From the NCBI GenBank assembly GCA_007119005.1, contig SKQM01000230.1:1-7677 (forward strand): a DNA stretch of 7,677 nt, written 5' to 3'. The notes under the pieces are model-generated. The model was given only the letters and a program-made list of their open reading frames with translations, had not been told where the DNA came from and ran no database searches. The position numbers and the translations under genes were made by a program. Source of the stretch: Thioalkalivibrio sp. (GTDB taxonomy: Bacteria; Pseudomonadota; Gammaproteobacteria; Ectothiorhodospirales; Ectothiorhodospiraceae). Within the stretch, counting starts at the first letter, position 1. Each line of letters starts with the position of its first letter. Of this stretch, positions 1 to 6,035 are shown piece after piece.

Positions 1-151
1 TAGTTTGGCGTATCGCCATGGTGCTCGTCTGGAACGACCTCGCACAAGGGTCGAACGTGTATGCACCTTCCTCGTCGCGTTCAACAGCGTCTTCCAGATC
101 GTCACCCGCAGGCTTCCCAGAATCAATCGAAGTCCTGTCGAGACCTGTTGA
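1..151 (+). pseudogene. ACR3-type arsenite efflux permease remnant (internal fragment, frameshifted)
   Basis: No intact ORF covers this stretch, but two frames together read like a conserved transmembrane part of ACR3 arsenite permeases. Bases 3-65 give VWRIAMVLVWNDLAQGSNVYA and bases 68-106 give FLVAFNSVFQIVT. ACR3 proteins carry an IAMVLVWN...YAA..LVAFNS.FQ stretch late in the protein. The two halves are out of frame, which looks like one lost base near 66-67. After about base 106 the similarity stops, and the frame runs through unrelated residues to a TGA at 149-151. The beginning of the gene would lie left of the window. Family knowledge: ACR3 exports arsenite across the cytoplasmic membrane. 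Here the piece is broken by a frameshift and lacks its expected end, so it is probably non-functional, unless the frameshift is a sequencing error. The base composition matches the PEPCK piece beside it rather than the ubi region. Confidence 0.55.
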
Positions 152-211
152 ACCGGTGTACTGCGTACTGAAAAGTTGAACCAGTGTACTGTGTAGTAAA
201 AATCAGTACAC
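148..211. repeat. Imperfect 28-bp tandem direct repeat with an inverted core copy
   Basis: Two 28-base units, 148-175 and 176-203, both begin TTGAACC and share 23 of 28 bases by eye. The core GTGTACTG occurs at 156-163 and 184-191, and its exact reverse complement CAGTACAC lies at 204-211. The second core and the inverted copy can therefore form an 8-bp stem around a 12-base AT-rich loop. The inverted copy overlaps the last two codons and the stop of the minus-strand ORF. No long U tract follows the stem, so an ordinary bacterial terminator is not supported. It could be a 3'-end signal of the PEPCK gene, a repeated protein-binding site, or debris of an insertion next to the broken ACR3 fragment. 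The sequence does not distinguish these. Confidence 0.6.
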
Positions 212-634
212 GGCGTCGATGATTCGCTCGTCGAGGTCGTCGAATTTCGAGAGATATGCCTGTCGCTCTACGCGCTGTTCGTGAAGCTTCGTCTCGTAGT
301 CGTCGACGTGGTCGGCAATCGAGAACGTCTCGATACGCATCCCAGGGACAACGCTCGGAACCGTGAGCCCGGTCGCCTCATCGTCAGTCCACTCGACGGT
401 TCCGCGCGCGAGCTCTCTGAGTATCGTCACGGAATCTTCGACGCCGATGTCTTTCGATTCAGCTCCGAGATGCCCCGTGTTGAGAACGAAACAGTCCACG
501 CCAGCATCGGTTATCAAGTCACGGAACCGGTTTCCTTCGTCACCTTTGGAGCCAATGATGAACGGATTTGTACCGACGACGCGGATCGATTCACCGGCGT
601 TCGAGGGGTCACCCGCGCTGGTCTCGATCCGGGT
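203..634 (-). pseudogene. pckA: C-terminal fragment of ATP-dependent phosphoenolpyruvate carboxykinase, haloarchaeal type
   Basis: From about residue 297 of the fused ORF the protein stops resembling GcvT. Visible landmarks are [46 protein letters not shown] and [11 protein letters not shown], then a tail ending near [15 protein letters not shown]-PEPCKs end with the same succession: a V.NTGW.GG motif, a TRAI helix, FGL.IP..CPGVP and a final L...F...F.KF helix. That makes the assignment likely although I could not align it. ATP-PEPCK converts oxaloacetate and ATP to phosphoenolpyruvate, CO2 and ADP in gluconeogenesis. The excess of Asp/Glu over Lys and the lower GC suggest a haloarchaeal source. 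The kinase P-loop and metal-binding parts are missing, so the piece cannot act as an enzyme. The stop is TGA at 203-205. Confidence 0.6.
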
Positions 635-1522
635 CCCACCGCGCAACACGCCGCGCCCCTCGAGCACCAGCCCGACCAACTGCGCGGGCACGCCCTGGGC
701 ACGCTGCCGCTCGAGCGCGGCGCGGCCGATGAATTCGCGTTCCGCGGGCTCCCAGGCCACGGTCCAGCCGAGATTCGAGACCAGTGGTGTGGTCGACTCG
801 TCCATATCGGTCCCGTACAGGTTCATTCCCGCCTCCAGCCGTAGCGTGTCGCGTGCGCCGAGACCGATCGGTCGCGTGCCCGCCCGCAGGAGCCCGTCCC
901 AGAAGGCTTCCGCCCGCGCCGCCGGCAGCATGATCTCGAAACCGTCTTCGCCCGTGTACCCGGTCCGGGCCGCCATCCAGTCTTTTCCCCAGACTGCGTG
1001 GAAGGGGCGCAGTTCACCCGCGGTGCGCAGTTCGTCGGGCAGCAGCGGCGCGACCTTGGCGACCGCATCGGGCCCCTGCACCGCCAGCAGCGCCAGTTCC
1101 GGGCGGGTCTCCACCGACACGTCCCGGTTCTCGGCCACCGCGCGCATGTGGGCGACGTCGCCCTCCGCGGTCGCCGCGTTCACCACCATCCGGTAGCCCT
1201 CCTCGCCGCGGTGGTACACGATCAGGTCGTCCACCACCCCGCCTTCGGCATTGAGCATGCAGCTGTACAGGGCTCGGCCCGGCGTCTTCAGCTTCGCGAC
1301 ATCGTTCGCGAGCAGGTGCTGAAGAAACGCCTGCGCCTGAGGGCCCCGGATGTCCACCACCTGCATGTGCGAAACGTCGAAGACGCCGGCCGCGCTGCGC
1401 ACCGCGTGATGCTCGTCGATCTGCGAGCCATAGTGCAGCGGCATCTCCCAGCCTGCGAAATCGACCAGGCGCGCGCCGGCGCGCTGGTGGGCGGCGTGGA
1501 GGGGCGTGGTCTTCAGCGTCAT
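203..1522 (-). CDS. gcvT: Chimeric ORF: aminomethyltransferase (glycine cleavage T protein) N-terminal domain fused to a PEPCK tail
   Basis: Residues 1 to about 296 are GcvT. The N-terminus has the family-typical [24 protein letters not shown] stretch's features (Hxxx[10 protein letters not shown]), followed by VFDVSHM near 48-53, GGVVDDL with the conserved aspartates at 94-100, [11 protein letters not shown] near 186-196 and [16 protein letters not shown] near 227-242. GcvT, in the glycine cleavage complex, releases ammonia from the aminomethyl-lipoyl group of GcvH and passes the one-carbon unit to tetrahydrofolate. The start ATG at 1522 has GGAGG six bases upstream. A normal GcvT is about 360-370 residues. 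Here the C-terminal barrel is entered ([14 protein letters not shown]) but its conserved continuation ITSG.FSPTL is absent, and a 143-residue PEPCK-like tail follows. As written the product lacks about 70 GcvT residues and would probably be inactive. Expression is preceded by a glycine riboswitch and terminator. gcvH and gcvP are not seen. Confidence 0.85.
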   Translation of the reverse strand: MTLKTTPLHAAHQRAGARLVDFAGWEMPLHYGSQIDEHHAVRSAAGVFDVSHMQVVDIRGPQAQAFLQHLLANDVAKLKTPGRALYSCMLNAEGGVVDDLIVYHRGEEGYRMVVNAATAEGDVAHMRAVAENRDVSVETRPELALLAVQGPDAVAKVAPLLPDELRTAGELRPFHAVWGKDWMAARTGYTGEDGFEIMLPAARAEAFWDGLLRAGTRPIGLGARDTLRLEAGMNLYGTDMDESTTPLVSNLGWTVAWEPAEREFIGRAALERQRAQGVPAQLVGLVLEGRGVLRGGTRIETSAGDPSNAGESIRVVGTNPFIIGSKGDEGNRFRDLITDAGVDCFVLNTGHLGAESKDIGVEDSVTILRELARGTVEWTDDEATGLTVPSVVPGMRIETFSIADHVDDYETKLHEQRVERQAYLSKFDDLDERIIDAVY

Positions 1523-1548
1523 CCGGAACCTCCGTGGTGCAGGTCATG

Positions 1549-1585
1549 AAAAAGGGCGGCCGGCGCGCAATGCCGCCGGCCGCCC
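1549..1585 (-). terminator. Intrinsic terminator between riboswitch and gcvT
   Basis: On the minus strand a GC-only stem of 12 bp (1574-1585 pairing with 1554-1565) encloses an 8-base loop and is followed at once by five U (1553-1549). It lies after the second glycine aptamer and about 27 bases upstream of the gcvT start codon, the position expected of a riboswitch expression platform. The terminator stem begins immediately after the last pair of aptamer-2 P1 (1586-1590), so the two helices abut but do not share bases. The competing antiterminator is therefore not obvious by eye. Confidence 0.85.
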
Positions 1586-1762
1586 CTCTGTCCTGAAACC
1601 TGAGAGTTTGCGTTGCATGGCAACGCCCCCTTCGGTGGGCCGTACACGGCCGCTCTCCAGAGCCTGCCCTGCTCACCGTCCCGGTCCGGGTGGCCTGAGC
1701 GATTCCGGGCGGACGTTGCGCCTTCGGCGGCCGATCGCACGGGCGAACGGCACTCTTCCAGG
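1586..1762 (-). promoter_or_regulatory. Tandem glycine riboswitch (two aptamers) upstream of gcvT
   Basis: Two copies of the glycine aptamer signature follow each other on the minus strand. Aptamer 1 (about 1762-1675) has GGAAGAG at its 5' end, CCGAAGG at 1727-1721, and CGCTCAGG at 1701-1694 followed by a GGAC/GGGAC segment. Aptamer 2 (about 1662-1586) has TCTGGAGAG at 1661-1653, CCGAAGG at 1635-1629, and CTCTCAGG at 1606-1599 followed by CAGGACAGAG. A short P1 of aptamer 2 can form between 1658-1662 and 1586-1590. This is the classic tandem glycine riboswitch found before gcvT operons, which turns expression on when glycine binds. The intrinsic terminator directly downstream fits a transcriptional ON switch. 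Element identity is secure; the exact switching helices are not resolved. Confidence 0.93.
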
Positions 1763-1806
1763 TCGGTGTGGCAGCGGAGCTGGGCCCGCCACCGGCAGAA
1801 GTCCCG

Positions 1807-1836
1807 AGTCTAGCCCAAGCCGGATGCGGCGCGAAA
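1807..1836 (-). promoter_or_regulatory. Possible sigma70 promoter for the riboswitch-gcvT transcript
   Basis: On the minus strand TAGACT (1812-1807) is a reasonable -10 box, with a weak -35 candidate TTTCGC (1836-1831) 18 bases upstream. Transcription would begin near base 1800, roughly 40 bases before the first aptamer. The same TAGACT hexamer is the -10 candidate of the zapB promoter at 7237-7242, which lends slight support. The -35 match is poor. Confidence 0.35.
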
Positions 1837-1932
1837 CCCCGTGGCGGCATCCAATGTGCAATTGCGGCGTATTGATTGCAGCCGTTCGCAGCTTCTTTCA
1901 TTAAGTGCCTGACGCTGAAACCCGACTGTCAC

Positions 1933-1967
1933 TTTTCCACAGAGCCTGTGGATAACTCTGTGGATGG
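1933..1967. promoter_or_regulatory. Cluster of three DnaA-box-like sites in an inverted repeat
   Basis: Three 9-mers resembling the DnaA box TTATNCACA lie within 35 bases. TGTGGATAA at 1947-1955 is an exact match on the minus strand. TTTTCCACA at 1933-1941 on the plus strand has one mismatch. TGTGGATGG at 1959-1967 on the minus strand has two mismatches. The cluster also forms a perfect 9-bp inverted repeat (TCCACAGAG at 1936-1944 with CTCTGTGGA at 1956-1964). A weaker fourth site, TTGTCCACC, is at 2028-2036 just before an AT-rich stretch. DnaA boxes mark origins, DnaA-titrating or DnaA-reactivating sites, and DnaA-regulated promoters. The neighbouring genes are not those usually flanking oriC (dnaA, dnaN, gidA/mnmG), so the role is open. 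Confidence 0.5.
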
Positions 1968-2198
1968 TTTGTCGTCAACGGCCGGGAAGGCTTGTTCCTG
2001 CTACCCCGGCAACAAACTGGCTATTTTTTGTCCACCGATCACAGGTCATTGTTTTTACGCCTTCATAATCTATTTCTTATATTTATGAAAGCCGTCGCGA
2101 GCGCGGGAACTCCGTGGCGGTGCCCGCGCAGACGGGAATGTGAATAAGAACGCTGAACATCTATCCTACGATCAGGTTGCACGACCCGTTCGCAGGGT

Positions 2199-2218
2199 CT
2201 CCCGGGCGTGCCCGGGAG
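2199..2218 (-). terminator. Perfect GC-rich hairpin just after ubiI, without U tract
   Basis: CTCCCGGGC (2199-2207) and GCCCGGGAG (2210-2218) are exact reverse complements separated by two bases, starting seven bases beyond the ubiI stop codon. Read on the minus strand this would be a very stable RNA hairpin at the end of the five-gene operon. No U run follows, so it is not a canonical intrinsic terminator. It may stabilise the 3' end of the mRNA or mark a Rho-dependent end. Confidence 0.4.
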
Positions 2219-2224
2219 GTCGCG

Positions 2225-3418
2225 TCAGCCCGGGTGGGCCGGATCCTGCCCGAGCGCCCGCAGCGCGAAGAAGCGCTTCAGGATGCGGTGCCGCTCCACC
2301 TGCCCGACCCCGAGCGCACGCGCCCAGGCCACGGGCGGCAGCGACGAACCGAACAGCCAGCGCAGCCCCTCCATTGAGCGCAGCATCAACTCGTTGTCGA
2401 GACGGCGGCTGCGCGTGTAGGCCTGCAGTGCCCGCGGGTCGGCGGGATCCACGCCCGCACCGACAGGAACCGCCTCCAGCAGCGCCCGCACATCGGCGAA
2501 CCCGAGGTTCAGCCCCTGGCCCGCCAGCGGATGAATGGTGTGCGCGGCGTCTCCGACCAGCACCAGCCGGCCGCTGACATAGTCCCGGGCCTGCCGTCCG
2601 ACCAGCGGCCACCCGACCCGCGGAGATGTGGACACGATGTCCCCCAGCCTTCCCCCGAGAGCATCCCGCAAGGCCTCGGAAAACCCGGTGTCATCCATCG
2701 ACAGAACGCGCTCGGACTCAAATTCGGGCAGGGACCAGACGATCGAGCAGCGGCCATCGGCAAGGGGCAGGAAGGCCAGGATCTCCTCGCCGTTGAAGCG
2801 CTGCCACGCGGTGTCCTGATGCGGGAACCGGGTCGCCACCGTCGCCACGACGCCGGTCATGTGGTAGGGGTTACGGCGCACCGCGATGCCAGCCCGCGCC
2901 CGCAACGCCGACTCCGCGCCATCCGCCGCCACCAGCAGCCGCGCGCCGAGCACCCGGCCACCGTCGAGGTGCAGGTCGATGCGATCCGCGCGCCAGTCGA
3001 GCGCACGCCAGCCCGTCTCCGGAAGCACCGTGCCGCCGGCCGCCTCCAGTCCCTCCCACAGGCTGGACTCCAGCGCCAGGTGTTCGACCGTCCATCCGAG
3101 CGCCGGAAGCCCGAGGTCGTCGGCATCGAAATGCAACGCGGCGCTACTGTGCGCATCCCAGACATCCATGCCGTGGAACGCGTGTCCGCGTCGGGCGAGC
3201 ACCGCATCGCGCACGCCCAGCTCCGCGAGCAGTTCCATCGAGGCGGCATTCAGCGTGGCCACGCGGGTAACCGGCGCCTTCTCGTCGAAGACCGGCCTGC
3301 GCCGCCGGTCCAGCAGCAGCACGCGGTGCCCGGCCCGGGCGAGCCCCAGCGCGGTGGCCGCTCCGGCGGCGCCGCCGCCAACCACCACGATATCGAAATG
3401 CTCGACCGATCCGCTCAT
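2225..3418 (-). CDS. ubiI: FAD-dependent ubiquinone-biosynthesis hydroxylase UbiI (VisC) family
   Basis: A 397-residue flavoprotein monooxygenase, close to the roughly 400 residues of E. coli UbiI. The N-terminal Rossmann motif is VVVGGGAAG (residues 11-19) with the acidic ribose-binding end D37. The mid-protein DG motif is LLVAADGAES (161-170), and the C-terminal FAD motif is VGDAAHTIHPLAGQGLNLG (288-306). The segment EEILAFLPLADGRCSIVWSL (211-230) resembles UbiI more than UbiF or UbiH. UbiI hydroxylates C5 of the polyprenyl-phenol ring using O2 and reduced flavin, in the aerobic ubiquinone pathway, as part of the Ubi complex. ATG at 3418 overlaps the ubiH stop by four bases and has GGAGG seven bases upstream. 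It is the last gene of the operon. Confusion with another class-A Ubi hydroxylase is possible, but the position matches visC. Confidence 0.85.
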   Translation of the reverse strand: MSGSVEHFDIVVVGGGAAGAATALGLARAGHRVLLLDRRRRPVFDEKAPVTRVATLNAASMELLAELGVRDAVLARRGHAFHGMDVWDAHSSAALHFDADDLGLPALGWTVEHLALESSLWEGLEAAGGTVLPETGWRALDWRADRIDLHLDGGRVLGARLLVAADGAESALRARAGIAVRRNPYHMTGVVATVATRFPHQDTAWQRFNGEEILAFLPLADGRCSIVWSLPEFESERVLSMDDTGFSEALRDALGGRLGDIVSTSPRVGWPLVGRQARDYVSGRLVLVGDAAHTIHPLAGQGLNLGFADVRALLEAVPVGAGVDPADPRALQAYTRSRRLDNELMLRSMEGLRWLFGSSLPPVAWARALGVGQVERHRILKRFFALRALGQDPAHPG

Positions 3419-4692
3419 GCTCGATCCTCCGTCGTGCTGCCCGTGGCCACGGACGAACCTTCCGTCTCCTCCCGCCTGGAGGGCAGCGCCCGCAGCATCC
3501 GGCGTGGCAGTGGCTGCAACCCCATCGCCTGCTCTGCCCAGAACCGCCGCAGCGGGTCGATCCGGTCCAGCAGCAGCATGCCGCTGCGCAGCATCTGCGG
3601 TGCGAACTCCTGACTCGCCAGCAAGCCGCGCGCGAGGAAGTCGGTGACCGCGGCCACCCGGTCGATGTCGCCGCGCCGGGCCTCCGCGTAGGCCGAAAGC
3701 ACTCCGGGTGCCCCGGGATCGGGAGCAGACAACAGCGCACCCGCGAGCACCGCCACGTCGCGCAGCGAGAGGTTCAGGCCCTGCCCCGCCACCGGGTGCA
3801 GACCGTGTGCGGCGTTTCCGGCGAGCACGAATCGATGATCGTGCAGGCGCCGCGCACGCACGAGCTCCAGCGGAAAGCGCGCGACGGGACCGGCCGCGTG
3901 CAGGCGGCCCAGGCGCCAGCCAAAACGCGACTGCAGCTCCGCCATGCGCTCGGACTCGGTCATCAGCGAACGGTCGTCGCAGATTTCGGGCGGGGCGACC
4001 CAGACCACGTTCAACAGGCCCCCGGGCTGCGGCAGCAGCGCCAGCGGCCCGTCCGGGGTGAAGCGTTCGAAGGCCCTGCCCCGATGCGGCCGCACGGATC
4101 GAACGTCGAAAACCAGCGCATCGGCCGCATAACGGCGTCGCTGCACCTCGATCCCCGCCGCGGCACGTGTGGCCGATCCCGTCCCGTCGGCGGCCACCAC
4201 CAGCCGGGCCGCAAAGCGATGCCGCCCGTCAGGACCCGCGACCACCACCTCGCGCCGTTCGGGGCCGGCAGCCTCCAGGGTCTCGAGCGTAGTACCCGTC
4301 AGCCATTCGACTCCGGTCTCGGACAGGGCATCCGCCAGCATCGCATCGATGCGCACGGCCGGCACCACCTGCCCGAGCGCCGGCAGGCCCTGGCTCGCGG
4401 CATCCATCACCACGCTGCCGAAACCACCCTCGCGGCTCACGTGGATCTCACGGATCGCCTCCGCGTGCGGGGCCAGCAGTGGCCAGTAACCAACGTCGTC
4501 CAGCAGACGGACCGTACCGGCGGCCAGCGCATAGCCGCGGGTGTCACTGCTGCGCTCGGCCGGACCCCTGCGTGCGCCGCGCTCGACGAGCGCAACGTCC
4601 AGACCTCCCCGCGCCAGCAGACAGGCCAGCAGGGCACCGACCGGGCCGCCACCGACGATCAGCACGTCGCAATTCCGTCTGCGCGCCGTCAT
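3415..4692 (-). CDS. ubiH: 2-polyprenyl-6-methoxyphenol hydroxylase UbiH
   Basis: A 425-residue FAD monooxygenase of the UbiH/UbiF/COQ6 family, about 30 residues longer than E. coli UbiH. The FAD dinucleotide motif is IVGGGPVGA (12-20) with E38 as the acidic residue, the DG motif is VVAADGTGS (165-173), and the second FAD motif is AGNAAHGLHPVAGQGLNLS (291-309). The asparagine in GNAAH, where UbiI has GDAAH, is also seen in E. coli UbiH and supports this assignment over UbiI. UbiH adds the C1 hydroxyl of the ubiquinone ring aerobically. The extra length is a C-terminal tail (about 405-425) rich in S, T, E and R with no clear structure. It overlaps pepP by one base (TGATG) upstream and ubiI by four bases downstream, so translation is probably coupled. 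GGGAG lies seven bases before the start. Confidence 0.88.
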   Translation of the reverse strand: MTARRRNCDVLIVGGGPVGALLACLLARGGLDVALVERGARRGPAERSSDTRGYALAAGTVRLLDDVGYWPLLAPHAEAIREIHVSREGGFGSVVMDAASQGLPALGQVVPAVRIDAMLADALSETGVEWLTGTTLETLEAAGPERREVVVAGPDGRHRFAARLVVAADGTGSATRAAAGIEVQRRRYAADALVFDVRSVRPHRGRAFERFTPDGPLALLPQPGGLLNVVWVAPPEICDDRSLMTESERMAELQSRFGWRLGRLHAAGPVARFPLELVRARRLHDHRFVLAGNAAHGLHPVAGQGLNLSLRDVAVLAGALLSAPDPGAPGVLSAYAEARRGDIDRVAAVTDFLARGLLASQEFAPQMLRSGMLLLDRIDPLRRFWAEQAMGLQPLPRRMLRALPSRREETEGSSVATGSTTEDRA

Positions 4693-6035
4693 CAGGCGGC
4701 TCCCGCCCGCTGCATCCCTCCGCCGGCCGCGCAGGCCTCAATCTCATCGATGGTCTTCGGGCATTCGCTGGTCAGCACCTCGTTGCCATCCCGGGTCAGT
4801 GCCACGTCGTCCTCGATGCGGATGCCGATCCCCCGAAAACGCTTCGGCGCCTTGGCCAGTGGACCGAAATAGAGGCCGGGTTCGACGGTCATCACCATGC
4901 CGGGTTCGAGCAGGCGCCAGGCCTCGCCGATCCGGTAGTCGCCGACGTCGTGCACGTCCAGGCCCAGCCAGTGCCCGGTGCGGTGCATGTAATAGGGTTT
5001 GTAGGCCTCCTTGCGAACCAGGTCCGCAGGCCGGCCCTTCAGCACCCCAAGTTCCTTCAAACCGCGGGTGAGCACACCCACCGCGGCATCGTGGGGATCG
5101 TTCCAGTGGTTACCGGGCACCGCCTTCGCGATTGCCGCGGCCTGTGCCTCCAGCACCAGTTCGTAGACCTCGCGCTGCGCTGGGCTGAAGTGCCCCGACA
5201 CCGGGAAGGTCCGGGTGATGTCCGATGCATAGCCGCCGTGTTCGCATCCCGCGTCGATCAGCAGCAGATCCCCTGCCCGCAGCGGGCTGCGGTTCTCGAC
5301 GTAATGCAGGATGCAGCCGTTCTCGCCACCCCCGACGATGGAGTGATACGCCGGCTCGGTCCCGTGGCGCCGGAACTCGTGCAGCAGCTCGGCCTCGATC
5401 TCGAACTCGGCCATTCCCGGCTCGCAGACCTGCATCGCGCGCACGTGGGCCTGGCTCGAAATCCGGGCGGCGTGGCGCATCATGCGCAGCTCATCGGCCT
5501 GCTTGAACAGCCGCTGCTCGTGCAGGTGGTGCTCCAGCGCGACGAACTCGCTCGGCGCACGAACGCCCGAGCGCGCCTTCGCGCGGACCTGATTCACCCA
5601 TCCGAACAGGCGCTGGTCCATCGCCTCGCTGTGCCCGAAGGGCGCGCACAATGCCCTGCGGTTCTCCATCAGCCCCGGCAGGATCTCGCCGATGTCGCCG
5701 ATCGGGAAGGCGCAGTCGGCGCCATAATCGGCCACCGCACCGTCGGGTCCCGCGCGGCGGCCGTTCCAGGTCTCCATGTCCGGATCGCGGTCGCGGCAGA
5801 ACAGCACGTATTCGCCGGCCTCGCGTCCGGGAACCAGCACCGCGAACGCATCCGGCTCGGGGAAGCCGGTGAGGTAGAGGAAGTCGCTGTCCTGCCGGAA
5901 CGGGTATCCGACATCCCGGTTGCGAATGCTCTCGGTGGCGGCCGGGATCACCGCGATCGCGTCGTGGCCGATCGCGTGCATCAGGCGCCGGCGGCGGCGG
6001 TCAAAGGCCTTCAGGGTGATGGCGGGTGTCTTCAT
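4692..6035 (-). CDS. pepP: Xaa-Pro aminopeptidase (aminopeptidase P)
   Basis: A 447-residue aminopeptidase P (E. coli PepP is 441). The N-terminal non-catalytic domain (about 5-175) carries FRQDSDFLYLTGFPEPDA (47-64). The C-terminal pita-bread domain has the dinuclear Mn ligands in the expected order: D261 in LLLIDAGCE, D272 in SDITRTFP, H355 in HRTGHWLGLD, E385 in TVEPGLYF and E408 in IRIEDD. H244 in GCILHY and H362 in VHDVG match the other conserved histidines. The enzyme removes the N-terminal residue from cytoplasmic peptides with proline in second place. The start at 6035 shares ATGA with the ygfB stop and has only a weak ribosome binding site, consistent with coupled translation. Its place between ygfB and ubiH is conserved in gammaproteobacteria; a direct link to ubiquinone synthesis is not established. 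Confidence 0.95.
   Translation of the reverse strand: MKTPAITLKAFDRRRRRLMHAIGHDAIAVIPAATESIRNRDVGYPFRQDSDFLYLTGFPEPDAFAVLVPGREAGEYVLFCRDRDPDMETWNGRRAGPDGAVADYGADCAFPIGDIGEILPGLMENRRALCAPFGHSEAMDQRLFGWVNQVRAKARSGVRAPSEFVALEHHLHEQRLFKQADELRMMRHAARISSQAHVRAMQVCEPGMAEFEIEAELLHEFRRHGTEPAYHSIVGGGENGCILHYVENRSPLRAGDLLLIDAGCEHGGYASDITRTFPVSGHFSPAQREVYELVLEAQAAAIAKAVPGNHWNDPHDAAVGVLTRGLKELGVLKGRPADLVRKEAYKPYYMHRTGHWLGLDVHDVGDYRIGEAWRLLEPGMVMTVEPGLYFGPLAKAPKRFRGIGIRIEDDVALTRDGNEVLTSECPKTIDEIEACAAGGGMQRAGAA

Larger units (their letters stand above)
1865..2224. other. Gene-free intergenic region with an AT-rich island
   Basis: About 360 bases between the 5' side of gcvT and the 3' end of ubiI contain no convincing gene; the plus-strand ORF at 1876-2088 has no ribosome binding site and resembles nothing. 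Besides the DnaA-box cluster, the region holds a stretch at about 2019-2092 that is strikingly AT-rich for this GC-rich genome. Within it, TTCATAA (2062-2068) and TTATGAA (2083-2089) form a 7-bp inverted repeat around an AT-only-but-two 14-base spacer. Such a stretch could be a DNA-unwinding element, an UP-type or regulator-binding sequence for a promoter, or an acquired fragment. From 2093 to 2190 composition returns to GC-rich and I see nothing recognisable. Confidence 0.5.

Noticed and set aside
281..1196. Plus-strand ORFs opposite gcvT/PEPCK
   Set aside because: They cross the composition break and oppose conserved protein sequence; their translations look like random GC-rich reading.
1876..2088. 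70-codon plus-strand ORF in the gene-free region
   Set aside because: It has no ribosome binding site, runs through the DnaA-box cluster and AT-rich island, and its product shows no family features.
2531..3613. 360-codon plus-strand ORF opposite ubiI and ubiH
   Set aside because: It is a shadow frame of two well-supported flavoprotein genes, spans their junction and has no ribosome binding site.
3814..3820. Asparagine instead of aspartate in the second FAD motif of UbiH (GNAAH)
   Set aside because: It looked like a lost cofactor residue, but E. coli UbiH has the same GNAA, so it is normal for the subfamily.
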